From UBA4744 sp963723165 (lineage in GTDB: Bacteria; Actinomycetota; Acidimicrobiia; Spongiisociales; UBA4744): a stretch of DNA of 64,000 nt. Where the stretch lies: assembly GCA_963723165.1 (NCBI GenBank), contig CAVRPP010000010.1:124001-188000 (forward strand), read 5' to 3'. Under the pieces are notes generated by a model. That model made no database searches. It was given only the letters and a program-made list of their open reading frames with translations, and was not told the origin of the DNA. Position 1 is the first letter of the stretch, and the number at the start of each line of letters is the position of its first letter. The position numbers were made by a program, and so were the translations under genes. This document shows, in pieces, positions 1 to 7,177 of this stretch.

Positions 1-321
1 TTGTCGCCCTATGTGACGTTTGAGGTTGCCGCGGTGGCCCTGATCGGGTACTTGCTCATGTCGGTCCTGGTGTATGTCCGGACCTACGTCACCGGAGAGT
101 TCCGGATCTCATACGGACGTTTCGGTCCGACCGAGGTACGCCTGATCATCATTCTTTTCAACGCCGTCTTGTTCTTCGTCGGGGTGCGTGACGTGACCCT
201 GTGGTTTGGTGACGTCAGCATCTACGACTTCGCCATCGGGGGTCTGGGCGTAGCCCTTATTGTTGTGTTCCTGGTTTCGACAACGCTGGAAGCGAGACAA
301 TTGGCCAAGATGGGAGAATGA
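1..321 (+). CDS. CDP-alcohol phosphatidyltransferase family protein, C-terminal part
   Basis: This is a hydrophobic 106-residue reading frame open from the first base of the window, so the gene almost certainly begins upstream. It has about three membrane segments. The loop GEFRISYGRFGPTEVRL resembles the C-terminal region of CDP-alcohol phosphotransferases, membrane enzymes that join a CDP-activated alcohol or diacylglycerol to an acceptor to make phospholipid headgroups. The catalytic DG(x)2AR(x)8G(x)3D(x)3D motif lies outside the window, so activity cannot be judged. The gene ends 22 bases before the GNAT-family acyltransferase and probably forms a lipid-related operon with it. Confidence 0.6.
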   Translation: MSPYVTFEVAAVALIGYLLMSVLVYVRTYVTGEFRISYGRFGPTEVRLIIILFNAVLFFVGVRDVTLWFGDVSIYDFAIGGLGVALIVVFLVSTTLEARQLAKMGE

Positions 322-343
322 TTTTCCACCCGGGGGTGTACTC

Positions 344-1471
344 GTGCTGAGGATCGAAAAAGTAGACATCTCGAGACGTTCTCAGGTTCGCCGTTTTGTC
401 GACATCGCCTACCGCCTGTACGAGGACTATCCCAATTGGGTCCCACCGATCCGTCTCGATATGAACGCCATGCTCAACCCGCGCAAGCATCCGTTCTACG
501 AGCACTCGAAAGCCGACTTTTTCATTGCGGTTCGTGATGGACACGACGTCGGTCGCATCGCCGCTCTGGAGAACACGCGGTACAACGAGTACCACAAGAC
601 GCGCGAAGGTCAGTTCTACCTTTTCGAGTGCGTCGACGATCCGGAAGCCGCCCAGGCCCTCTTCGAGGCCGCTTGTAGCTGGGCATCGAATCGGGGGTTG
701 ACCGCTGTTGTCGGACCAAAAGGTCTTGGGCCGTTTGACGCATACGGCTTCCTGGTGAAGGGCTTCGAGCACCGCCAGACCATGACCATGCTCGCCTACA
801 ACCCTCCCTATTACATCGATATGGCGACCCGGGCGGGATTCAAGAAGGAAGTGGACTTCATCACGCACATCATCGATGCCGTTGGGTGGGAACTCGACCA
901 ACGGATCGAGAGCGTGGCGTCACGCACCAAGGAACGGAGTGGTCTGACGATCAGAACGTTCTCTTCCAAGAAGGAAATCAAGGAGTGGGCGGAACGGATT
1001 GCCCGTGCTTACAACAACTCGTTTGTTGACAATTGGGAGTATGTCCCGCTGACCGACGCCGAGATCGACTTCATCGTTGCCAACATCATGGTCGTGGTCC
1101 GACCGGACCTCATCAAGCTGATTACCCAGGGAGAACGGATCGTCGGATTCCTCCTGGCCTTTCCCGACATATCGGGTGGCATGCAGAAGGCCGGGGGACG
1201 GTTGCTTCCATTCGGGTTGGTGTCGCTGTTGCGGGCCATGCGTACCAAAGAGTGGGTGGTGGCCAACGGCATCGGCATCCTGCCCGAGTTTCAGAAGAGG
1301 GGCGGAAACGCCTTGCTCTACCACGAGATAGTCCAGACGTTCAAGGCCGCCGGGTTCAGACGCTATGAAATGACCCAAATTGCCGAGTCGGCCGTCAAGA
1401 TGCGCAGTGACCTCGTCAAAATCGGCGGCGTCCCCCACAAGAACCACCGGGTGTACAGAAAGAAGCTGTAA
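344..1471 (+). CDS. GNAT-fold acyltransferase (YghO / bacterial ceramide synthase-like)
   Basis: The product is 375 residues if translation starts at the GTG at 344, which follows a G-rich stretch (331-336). An upstream in-frame ATG at 260 overlaps the preceding gene and adds an unnatural N-terminus. The motifs DYPNWVPPIRLD, RKHPFYEHSKADFF and VGRIAALENTRYNEYH near the N-terminus, and a C-terminal acetyltransferase-like segment (NGIGILPEFQKRGGNALLY), place it in the GNAT-related family that includes YghO and the bacterial ceramide synthase. That enzyme N-acylates a sphingoid base. Position directly after a CDP-alcohol phosphotransferase fits a lipid role, but substrate assignment is inference. 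It could instead be an unrelated N-acyltransferase of the same fold. Confidence 0.7.
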   Translation: MLRIEKVDISRRSQVRRFVDIAYRLYEDYPNWVPPIRLDMNAMLNPRKHPFYEHSKADFFIAVRDGHDVGRIAALENTRYNEYHKTREGQFYLFECVDDPEAAQALFEAACSWASNRGLTAVVGPKGLGPFDAYGFLVKGFEHRQTMTMLAYNPPYYIDMATRAGFKKEVDFITHIIDAVGWELDQRIESVASRTKERSGLTIRTFSSKKEIKEWAERIARAYNNSFVDNWEYVPLTDAEIDFIVANIMVVVRPDLIKLITQGERIVGFLLAFPDISGGMQKAGGRLLPFGLVSLLRAMRTKEWVVANGIGILPEFQKRGGNALLYHEIVQTFKAAGFRRYEMTQIAESAVKMRSDLVKIGGVPHKNHRVYRKKL

Positions 1472-1486
1472 GCGAGGCTTCGCTTC

Positions 1487-1560
1487 GAGTCTCCCCCCTG
1501 AGGCGCAGGCGCAGCCGGAGCCGGGAGGGGGGAGCACCGCCGAAGGCGGGGAGGGGGCCC
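1487..1560 (+). repeat. 3'-UTR two-hairpin element, copy I
   Basis: The element lies 15 bases after the stop codon of the GNAT gene. CTCCCCCC (1491-1498) pairs with GGGGGGAG (1527-1534). A second small hairpin, CCGCC-GAA-GGCGG, follows, and then a GGGGAGGGGG tail. The same order of parts occurs at about 3968-4051 (reverse) and 8703-8797, each time just after a stop codon in the sense direction. The first hairpin is preceded by GCTTCGCTTCGAG. Confidence 0.6.
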
Positions 1561-1598
1561 GTTCCCAACAACGTGGGTCCAGTCGCTCGCCTACGGCT

Positions 1599-1647
1599 CG
1601 CTCTCAGTCGTCAGTAAGTGGTAGACACTGATAACTGATGACTGATC
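1599..1647 (+). repeat. Heptamer array abutting the DUF3524 gene start
   Basis: Two units, CAGTCGT and CAGTAAG (1605-1618), are followed in the opposite sense by ACTGATA, ACTGATG and ACTGATC (1627-1647). The ATG start codon of the next gene (1638) lies inside the array, so its first codons are built from heptamer sequence. It belongs to the dispersed 7-bp family described at 7021-7140 and elsewhere. Confidence 0.6.
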
Positions 1648-2759
1648 TCCGCATCCTTCTCGTAGAGCCATACTTCGGGGGGTCGCACGCCGCCTGGGCC
1701 GAGGGGTACGCCCAAGCGAGCGCATACCAGGTAGATCTCCTCACGCTTCCGGCCCGGTTCTGGAAGTGGCGGATGCGCGGGGGGGCTTTGACTCTGGCAG
1801 GCCGAGCCCGGGAACTCATCGCCGAGCGGGGCAGACCCGACGTCCTGCTGGCGTCCGACATGCTCGACCTTCCCACGTTTCTCAGCCTGACCCGCGACGT
1901 GCTCGGATCGCCCGCAGTCGCGCTCTATATGCATGAGAATCAGCTCACCTATCCGCCGCAACCGGGCGCATTTGTGGACCACTCATACGGCTTCACGAAC
2001 TGGTCGAGTGCGGCAACCGCCGATCTGGTGCTCTTCAATTCAGATTTTCATTTCGCGGAGTTTTACTCCGTGCTGCCCGGTTTTCTGGCGGGCCTACCGG
2101 ATTTCACTCACGTCGAATCGATTGCTGCGGTCCGGGATCGGTCGGAGGTTCTGCCGGTGGGGGTAGACCTGGGGCGCCTGGTCGAGCGGCCCCAATCTGA
2201 CGGTCCCCCGGTGGTCTTGTGGAATCAGCGGTGGGAGTACGACAAGAACCCGGCAGCGTTCTTTCGAGCGCTCTACCAACTGATGGACGAGGATCTCGAC
2301 TTCGAGGTGATCCTGGCGGGTGAGAACTTCCGCAACGTCCCCGCCGAGTTCATAGAGGCAGAGCAGCGTCTGGGAAAAAGGCTCCTCTACCAGGGGTTTT
2401 TGCGTCCCGAGGGATATGTTGAGGCGCTGTCCCGCGCCGATGTGGTGGTCAGCACGGCCCTCCATGAGTTCTTCGGAGTTGCCGTTGTTGAGGCGATTGC
2501 AGCTGGTGCGTTTCCGATCCTGCCCCGCCGGCTTTCCTACCCGGAGTTGATTCCGGGCGCATATCACGCTGCTTGTCTATACGACGATGACGAAGCCTTG
2601 GCCGTCCAGCTTCGATGGGCGCTCACCCACCGTTCCGAGGTCCGGTCGGTGACCGCAGAACTCGCCCCGACCATGTCGAAGTTCGGGTGGAAGACCCTCG
2701 GGGCCGTCTACGACACCCGCTTGGCCGGGTTGGCGGATACCGTCGGGACCGGTCGCTGA
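1638..2759 (+). CDS. DUF3524 glycosyltransferase (tRNA-queuosine mannosyltransferase-like)
   Basis: The 373-residue protein opens with VEPYFGGSHAAWAEGY (about 9-24) and has ALYMHENQLTYP (about 95-106). Both are hallmark segments of the DUF3524 N-terminal domain found in GTDC1/QTMAN. A GT-B type C-terminal half carries NQRWEYDKNP and EFFGVAVVEAIAAGAFP, the latter resembling the donor-nucleotide E(x)7E motif. In animals this family mannosylates queuosine in tRNA-Asp. The bacterial substrate is not established as far as I know, so a tRNA or other acceptor role here is inference. The start codon is embedded in a heptamer array. No queuosine biosynthesis gene is seen nearby. Confidence 0.8.
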   Translation: MTDLRILLVEPYFGGSHAAWAEGYAQASAYQVDLLTLPARFWKWRMRGGALTLAGRARELIAERGRPDVLLASDMLDLPTFLSLTRDVLGSPAVALYMHENQLTYPPQPGAFVDHSYGFTNWSSAATADLVLFNSDFHFAEFYSVLPGFLAGLPDFTHVESIAAVRDRSEVLPVGVDLGRLVERPQSDGPPVVLWNQRWEYDKNPAAFFRALYQLMDEDLDFEVILAGENFRNVPAEFIEAEQRLGKRLLYQGFLRPEGYVEALSRADVVVSTALHEFFGVAVVEAIAAGAFPILPRRLSYPELIPGAYHAACLYDDDEALAVQLRWALTHRSEVRSVTAELAPTMSKFGWKTLGAVYDTRLAGLADTVGTGR

Positions 2760-2808
2760 CAGCGGAGATCCTCGAAAAACCTAGGTAAACCTTGTAGTTT
2801 TCATCAGA

Positions 2809-2827
2809 TACCGCTTAGCAAGCGGTA
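2809..2827. promoter_or_regulatory. Inverted repeat upstream of the HU gene
   Basis: TACCGCTT (2809-2816) and AAGCGGTA (2820-2827) form a perfect 8-bp inverted repeat around a 3-base loop, about 50 bases before the HU start. It could be an operator or a short hairpin in the leader. There is no T tract, so a terminator for the upstream gene is less likely. Confidence 0.4.
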
Positions 2828-2875
2828 CCCACGCGAGAGCCGGAAACGCCGGCCGCAACGATGAGGGGAGGCGGA

Positions 2876-3169
2876 GTGAACAAAACCGAGATGGCGGAGA
2901 AGCTGGCGAAGAAGACAGATCTGTCCAAGGCCAAGGCCGCGGACGTGATTGATGCGATCTTCAGCAGTGACTCCGGCAAAGGCATTATTGCCGTCGAGCT
3001 CGATGCCGACCGCGAAGTGCGAGTCTCAGGCTTTGGCACCTTTTACACCAGCCGGAGCAAGGCCCGTATGGGTCGTAACCCGGCAACCGGTGCAGCGATT
3101 CATATCGCAGCCAAGAAGCACGCGAAGTTCCGTCCGGCCAAGGGCCTGAAGGATCGCGTCGCCGAGTAA
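2876..3169 (+). CDS. HU-family nucleoid DNA-binding protein
   Basis: The protein is 97 residues from the GTG at 2876, which has AGGGGAGG just upstream. The ATG at 2861 would place that ribosome-binding sequence inside the coding region. The N-terminus NKTEMAEKLAKK is typical of HU, and the DNA-intercalating arm motif RNPATG is present at about 67-72. The C-terminus FRPAKGLKDRVAE matches bacterial HU/IHF ends. There is no Lys/Ala-rich mycobacterial HupB tail. HU bends and compacts DNA as a dimer in the nucleoid. It is preceded by an inverted repeat and followed by a hairpin, so it is probably monocistronic. Confidence 0.93.
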   Translation: MNKTEMAEKLAKKTDLSKAKAADVIDAIFSSDSGKGIIAVELDADREVRVSGFGTFYTSRSKARMGRNPATGAAIHIAAKKHAKFRPAKGLKDRVAE

Positions 3170-3192
3170 GTAACCGACTACACGGTTTCCGG

Positions 3193-3218
3193 GGCGGCCT
3201 GGTTGGTGCCGGGCCGCC
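3193..3218 (+). terminator. Hairpin after the HU gene
   Basis: GGCGGCC (3193-3199) and GGCCGCC (3212-3218) can form a stem 24 bases past the HU stop. A T-rich tail is lacking, so termination is plausible but unproven. Confidence 0.4.
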
Positions 3219-3231
3219 TCTACGGAAAGCG

Positions 3232-3912
3232 TTGTCTAGTGTCCCGGCGGTGCGTCATATCGTTTGGGACTGGAATGGAACTCTGCTCGATGACCTCGCC
3301 GTCGTCGTGGCAGCCGTTAACGATACGTTGGCGACGGTAGATCGCCATCCGATCACCATTGAGGAGTACGGGGCGCACTACACGCGCCCCGTACTCCTTT
3401 TTTATGAACGCCTGCTTGGACGGCCGATACAGAAAGAGGAGTGGCTGTCTTTCGATCTGGCGTTCCATGATTCGTATCGCCGCCGGGTGGAGACTGCGGC
3501 GTTGGCCAAAGATGCCCGAGCGGCGATCGCCGCGGCCCACGAGGCCGGGCTCACCCAGTCCCTGTTGTCGATGTACTGGCACGATGAACTGGTTCCTCAG
3601 GTCGAACGCTTCGACCTCGGTGATTTCCTGATCCGGGTCGACGGGCTGCGAGGAACCCCCGGCGACCGCAAGCAGGCCTACCTGGACGGACACATACGGT
3701 CTGTGGCGGCCGACCTTTCCAGGCCGATCGAACCCGCCGAGGTACTTGTCGTTGGGGACGCTCTCGACGACGCTGCAGCTGCCGAAGCCCTCGGTCTCAA
3801 CTGTGTTCTGTACAACGGCGGGGCGCATCCCCTCGATCAACTTGTCGCCGCCGGGGTGCCGGTGGCGACATCACTGATGGAGGCCCTCCGGGTTGGGGGT
3901 GCGATCGATTGA
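3232..3912 (+). CDS. HAD-superfamily hydrolase (phosphoglycolate phosphatase-like)
   Basis: This is a 226-residue protein starting at TTG 3232, with GGAAAG nearby; GTG codons at 3241 and 3250 are alternatives. Motif I is VWDWNGTLLDD, with Asp13 as the expected nucleophile. The residue two positions later is Asn, as in a known subgroup of phosphoglycolate phosphatase-like HADs. Motif IV is VVGDALDDAAAAEALG. It is probably a small-molecule phosphatase in the cytoplasm; the substrate is unknown. It stands alone between HU and the convergent glpX gene. Confidence 0.8.
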   Translation: MSSVPAVRHIVWDWNGTLLDDLAVVVAAVNDTLATVDRHPITIEEYGAHYTRPVLLFYERLLGRPIQKEEWLSFDLAFHDSYRRRVETAALAKDARAAIAAAHEAGLTQSLLSMYWHDELVPQVERFDLGDFLIRVDGLRGTPGDRKQAYLDGHIRSVAADLSRPIEPAEVLVVGDALDDAAAAEALGLNCVLYNGGAHPLDQLVAAGVPVATSLMEALRVGGAID

Positions 3913-3967
3913 ATGCCCCGGCGGTAGGCGGTTAGGGGGAGGGTGGACGGCGGGGGCTCTGGTGGTG

Positions 3968-4051
3968 AGCACCATCCCCCCTCCGTCGACCCCTACTCGG
4001 GCTCGACACTTCCCCCCAACCGACTCGCTCCGCTCGCCAGGGGGGAGGTCC
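3968..4051 (-). repeat. 3'-UTR two-hairpin element, copy II
   Basis: Read on the minus strand, the element starts one base after the glpX TAG (4052-4054). The stem pairs GGGGGGAGG (plus strand 4040-4048) with CTTCCCCCC (4009-4017). The second hairpin has arms of GTCGA-CCC type around GAGTA, followed by GGAGGGGGGA. The segment corresponds part by part to 8703-8797, including the closing CTCACCAC. The second hairpin keeps its pairing while its sequence changes, as expected for a selected RNA structure. The rest of the 3913-4051 gap shows no gene. Confidence 0.65.
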
Positions 4052-5038
4052 CTATCCGTACTCGACCGCGCTGAGGGCTTTGAGCTTGCGGAGGTCGTGG
4101 TGTGTATCGATGAACCTGATGGACCCGGTGCGCGAACGCATCACCACCGAATGGGTCCGGGCGCCGTTGGCGTAGTAGTCCACCCCATCGAGTAACTCGC
4201 CGTCGGTTACGCCGGTCGCCGCAAAGAACACATTGTCGGAGTCGACCAGGTCCCTGGTTGTGAGGATCTGATCGAGATCGAGATCGTTCTCGAGGGCGTA
4301 TTGACGCTCGCTCTCATCACGCGGCCAGAGCTTGCATTGGATCTCACCGCCCATGCAGGCCAACGCCGAGGCGGCAATAACGGCTTCGGGTGATCCTCCG
4401 ATCCCGAGCAGGATGTCGATACCGGTCTCTTCCCGGACTGTGGAGATAGCTCCCGACACGTCACCGTCACGAATCAGCCGGATCCGGGCCCCGGCCTCCC
4501 TGACGGCCTGGATGTAGCCGTGGTTGCGGGGACGATCGAGGATGATGGCGGTCAGGTCGTTGATGTCCTTGCTGAGGGCCTTGGCAACCCGGGTCAGGTT
4601 GCGTTCGACCGGAGCTTCCAGGTCCACCATGCCGGCCGCCTCGGGCCCGACTGCAATTTTGTCCATGTAGACGAGGCTTCCCGGTGCGTACATGGAGCCC
4701 CGTTCGGCCATGCCGATGACGGCCAGAGCGCCCGGCATGCCATCGGCGGTCAGGGTGGTGCCGTCCACCGGATCCACGGCCACATCCAACGCCATGCCGA
4801 GTCCGTTGCCGACTCGCTCGCCGTTGTACAGCATGGGGGCTTCATCTTTCTCGCCCTCGCCGATGACGATGATGCCGTCCATATCGACGGTGGCCATGAT
4901 CGCCCTCATCCCATCAACCGCTGCCTGATCAACCATTTCCTTGTCTCCCCGGCCTTGCCAGCGGGCGGCAGCCATGGCAGCCGCCTCCGTCACTCGCACC
5001 AGCTCCAGAGCAAGATTGCGTTCCGGTACCTCAGCCAT
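4052..5038 (-). CDS. glpX: Fructose-1,6-bisphosphatase, class II
   Basis: The 328-residue protein matches GlpX length. It has IGEGEKDEAPMLYNGE (about 59-74), DPVDGTTL (about 86-93) and GIGGSPEAVIAAS, the metal and sugar-phosphate binding motifs of class II fructose-1,6-bisphosphatases. It hydrolyses fructose 1,6-bisphosphate to fructose 6-phosphate in gluconeogenesis. The ATG directly follows the TGA of the thiolase gene (TGAATG), so the two are probably cotranscribed and coupled. A structured element follows its stop codon. Confidence 0.95.
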   Translation of the reverse strand: MAEVPERNLALELVRVTEAAAMAAARWQGRGDKEMVDQAAVDGMRAIMATVDMDGIIVIGEGEKDEAPMLYNGERVGNGLGMALDVAVDPVDGTTLTADGMPGALAVIGMAERGSMYAPGSLVYMDKIAVGPEAAGMVDLEAPVERNLTRVAKALSKDINDLTAIILDRPRNHGYIQAVREAGARIRLIRDGDVSGAISTVREETGIDILLGIGGSPEAVIAASALACMGGEIQCKLWPRDESERQYALENDLDLDQILTTRDLVDSDNVFFAATGVTDGELLDGVDYYANGARTHSVVMRSRTGSIRFIDTHHDLRKLKALSAVEYG

Positions 5039-6220
5039 TCAGCCCTCCACGTTGATGATCAATGCGTCCCCCTGACCTCCGCCCCCGCACAGCGAGGCCG
5101 CGCCGACACCGCCACCGCGGCGTCTCAGTTCATTCACCAGCGTAACGATCAGACGCCCCCCGGTCGCTCCGATTGGATGACCGAGCGCTACTGCACCTCC
5201 GTTGACGTTCACTTTGCTGTGATCGAGGCCGAGCATGTCAGCCGACCACAATGCCACCGCTGCGAACGCCTCATTGATCTCAACCAGGTCGAGGTCTCCG
5301 GCGGACATTCCCGCCTTCTTCAGAGCTAGGGCCAGAGCCTCGGCGGGCCGTTCCTGCAGGGTGGCGTCGGATCCGGCGACCTGGCCGTATGCAACGATCT
5401 CTGCCAGGATCGGGAGTCCGGCAGCCTTCGCAGCAGCGCGATCCGCAACGATGACGGCAGCGGCACCGTCCGAGATCTGCGAGGCATTAGCGGCAGTCGT
5501 TGTTCCCTCGGGCGTGAACGCCGGGCGCAACTTGCTCAGTTTTTCGACGGTGGTCTCCGGCCGGATTCCCTCGTCGAGCTCGACGGTGACGGGGTCGCCC
5601 TTTCTTTGCGGAACCTTCACCGGGACGATCTCACTCTCGAAGACCCCGGTCGCGACGGCCTCAGCGGCCCGGTGATGGCTTTCGGCCGCCCACGCGTCTT
5701 GGGCCTCGCGAGTGATGCCAAGCTTGGCGTTCTTCAGGTCGGATGATTCACCCATCGCGCAGTGATCGAACGAACACCACAACCCGTCGTGCATCATGAC
5801 ATCGACGAGTTGCACATCGCCCATCCGCGCTCCCCATCTGGTGTTCGCCGTCAGATAAGGGGCGTTGCTCATACTCTCCATACCTCCGGCGACCACGAAC
5901 GATGCCTCACCGAGTCGCACCGAGCGGTCGGCCATGGCGATGGCCGTCAAGCCGGAGAGGCACACTTTGTTGACGGTGGTCGCGGGAACAGTCATCGGAA
6001 TGCCTCCCCGAACGGCCGCCTGGCGGGCTGTGATCTGTCCTTCGCCCGCCTGGAGGACCTGCCCGAAGATCACTTCATCAACCATGGCAGGGTCCAGCCC
6101 AGATCGCCGGAGGGCTTCCCGGATGGCTTCACCACCCATCTCGACTGCACGCAGAGGGGCGAGGCCGCCCCCGAATTTACCGAGCGGCGTTCTGGCGATT
6201 CCGGTAACTACAGCACCCAT
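5039..6220 (-). CDS. Thiolase (acetyl-CoA C-acetyltransferase)
   Basis: This 393-residue type II thiolase has the acyl-accepting Cys87 in NKVCLSGL, His348 in GHPIGATGGR and Cys378 in LCGGGGQGDA. It would condense two acetyl-CoA molecules to acetoacetyl-CoA or cleave beta-ketoacyl-CoA. The complete catalytic set and usual length suggest an active enzyme. It is upstream of glpX on the same strand and divergent from methylmalonyl-CoA epimerase, an arrangement common in actinobacteria. The exact chain-length preference cannot be read from the sequence. Confidence 0.93.
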   Translation of the reverse strand: MGAVVTGIARTPLGKFGGGLAPLRAVEMGGEAIREALRRSGLDPAMVDEVIFGQVLQAGEGQITARQAAVRGGIPMTVPATTVNKVCLSGLTAIAMADRSVRLGEASFVVAGGMESMSNAPYLTANTRWGARMGDVQLVDVMMHDGLWCSFDHCAMGESSDLKNAKLGITREAQDAWAAESHHRAAEAVATGVFESEIVPVKVPQRKGDPVTVELDEGIRPETTVEKLSKLRPAFTPEGTTTAANASQISDGAAAVIVADRAAAKAAGLPILAEIVAYGQVAGSDATLQERPAEALALALKKAGMSAGDLDLVEINEAFAAVALWSADMLGLDHSKVNVNGGAVALGHPIGATGGRLIVTLVNELRRRGGGVGAASLCGGGGQGDALIINVEG

Positions 6221-6291
6221 AGCTCACTCCTCTCTGCTCCGCAGGCTACCCGCGGCATGGCTGATCAGGATCGGGCGGGTAGCCTGCCCGG

Positions 6292-6696
6292 ATGAGGTTG
6301 ATCAACATCGATCACGTGGCGATCGCCGTGCATGATCTTGACGAGGCGCTCGACGAATACGAACGGCAATACCACGTGCGGGCTGCGTCCCGAGAGGTCA
6401 TCGAGGAACAAGGGGTGGAGGAGGCCATGCTTCCCATCGGCGCCTCTCATGTGCAGTTGCTGGCGCCCCTGCACCCCGACACGCCCGTTGGCCGCTTCCT
6501 GGCCAAACACGGAGAGGGCCTCCATCACATTGCCTATGCAGTTCCCTCGATAGACGAAGCTCTGCGGCATCTGGTCGACGAGGAGGTAGAGCTGATCGAC
6601 GATCATCCGCGGGTAGGCGGAGGCGGGCACCGGATCGCCTTCGTGCATCCCCGGGCCCTGGCCGGTACGCTCATCGAACTGGTGGAACTGCAATGA
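6292..6696 (+). CDS. mce: Methylmalonyl-CoA epimerase
   Basis: The protein is 134 residues, typical for this vicinal oxygen chelate family. It has the metal ligand His8 (NIDHVAIAV), GEGLHHIAYAV with His79, and the C-terminal Glu in GTLIELVEL. It interconverts (R)- and (S)-methylmalonyl-CoA in propionyl-CoA metabolism. The gene overlaps the next small gene by four bases (ATGA), indicating coupled translation. Confidence 0.93.
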   Translation: MRLINIDHVAIAVHDLDEALDEYERQYHVRAASREVIEEQGVEEAMLPIGASHVQLLAPLHPDTPVGRFLAKHGEGLHHIAYAVPSIDEALRHLVDEEVELIDDHPRVGGGGHRIAFVHPRALAGTLIELVELQ

Positions 6697-6995
6697 GTGA
6701 TCAAGAACCTGAGTCAGACACTTCACCCGGGGTTGAGAACACCGGAGAACTTGACGATTCCCAGATCGAGATTACCGGTGGCGCCGGTCCCTACGAAGCC
6801 GCCGCGATCATGGCTGCCATCGACGCCGCCTTGACCGAAGAGCTGGTCAACCTGGCCGTTCCCAGCCAACCGGACACACCAGGTGCCTGGTTCATGTCCG
6901 GCCGACCACACGTGGTCCTCGGTCCGCGAGTAACGTTCCAGGGTCTCTCACCCACCCCCGGTTCCGACGACGAAAACGGCGGCCCGGAGAACTGA
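6693..6995 (+). CDS. Small acidic protein, possibly acyl-CoA carboxylase epsilon-like
   Basis: This is a 100-residue acidic protein overlapping mce by ATGA. After a disordered acidic N-terminus it has IEITGGAGPYEAAAIMAAID, then a Pro-rich segment with PGAWFMSGRP. A beta strand, a Gly/Pro turn, a helix and a PGAW-type end recall actinobacterial acyl-CoA carboxylase epsilon subunits, which brace the biotin carboxylase and carboxyltransferase subunits. Position beside mce supports a propionyl-CoA carboxylase link. The similarity is weak, so a hypothetical protein remains the safe label. Confidence 0.5.
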   Translation: MSDQEPESDTSPGVENTGELDDSQIEITGGAGPYEAAAIMAAIDAALTEELVNLAVPSQPDTPGAWFMSGRPHVVLGPRVTFQGLSPTPGSDDENGGPEN

Positions 6996-7006
6996 GGCAA
7001 GGCCCA

Positions 7007-7055
7007 GCTCGCTTCGCTCGCAGTTCTCAGTTACCAGTTACCGGTTTCCAGTTCT
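7007..7055 (+). repeat. Heptamer array (CAGTTNN) with GCTCGCTTCGCTCG leader
   Basis: GCTCGCTTCGCTCG (7007-7020) runs directly into five 7-bp units, CAGTTCT, CAGTTAC, CAGTTAC, CGGTTTC and CAGTTCT (7021-7055). The leader also occurs, slightly changed, before the array at 30846. The array follows the stop codon of the small acidic protein gene by 11 bases. Confidence 0.75.
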
Positions 7056-7084
7056 GATCCCATCGCCATCAGGTGGTATGCCTC

Positions 7085-7140
7085 ACTGGCTACTGGCTAC
7101 TGGCTACTGGCTACTGGCTACTGGCTACTGGTTGCTGATT
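7085..7140 (+). repeat. Heptamer tandem repeat (ACTGGCT)6 plus two decayed units
   Basis: Six perfect ACTGGCT units (7085-7126) are followed by ACTGGTT and GCTGATT. The run fills the gap before the membrane protein gene at 7178. It is too short and unspaced to be a CRISPR array and is not coding. It is the cleanest member of the window's heptamer family. Confidence 0.9.
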
Positions 7141-7177
7141 CCTCAATGCGGACCGGTATTAGACCGAAATACCTGTT

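Noticed and set aside
4520..5329. Long plus-strand frame opposite glpX and the thiolase gene
   Set aside because: Antisense shadow of two clear enzyme genes, with no ribosome-binding site or recognisable domain.
7085..7140. CRISPR-like regular repeat
   Set aside because: Units are 7 bp with no spacers; it is a simple heptamer tandem repeat.
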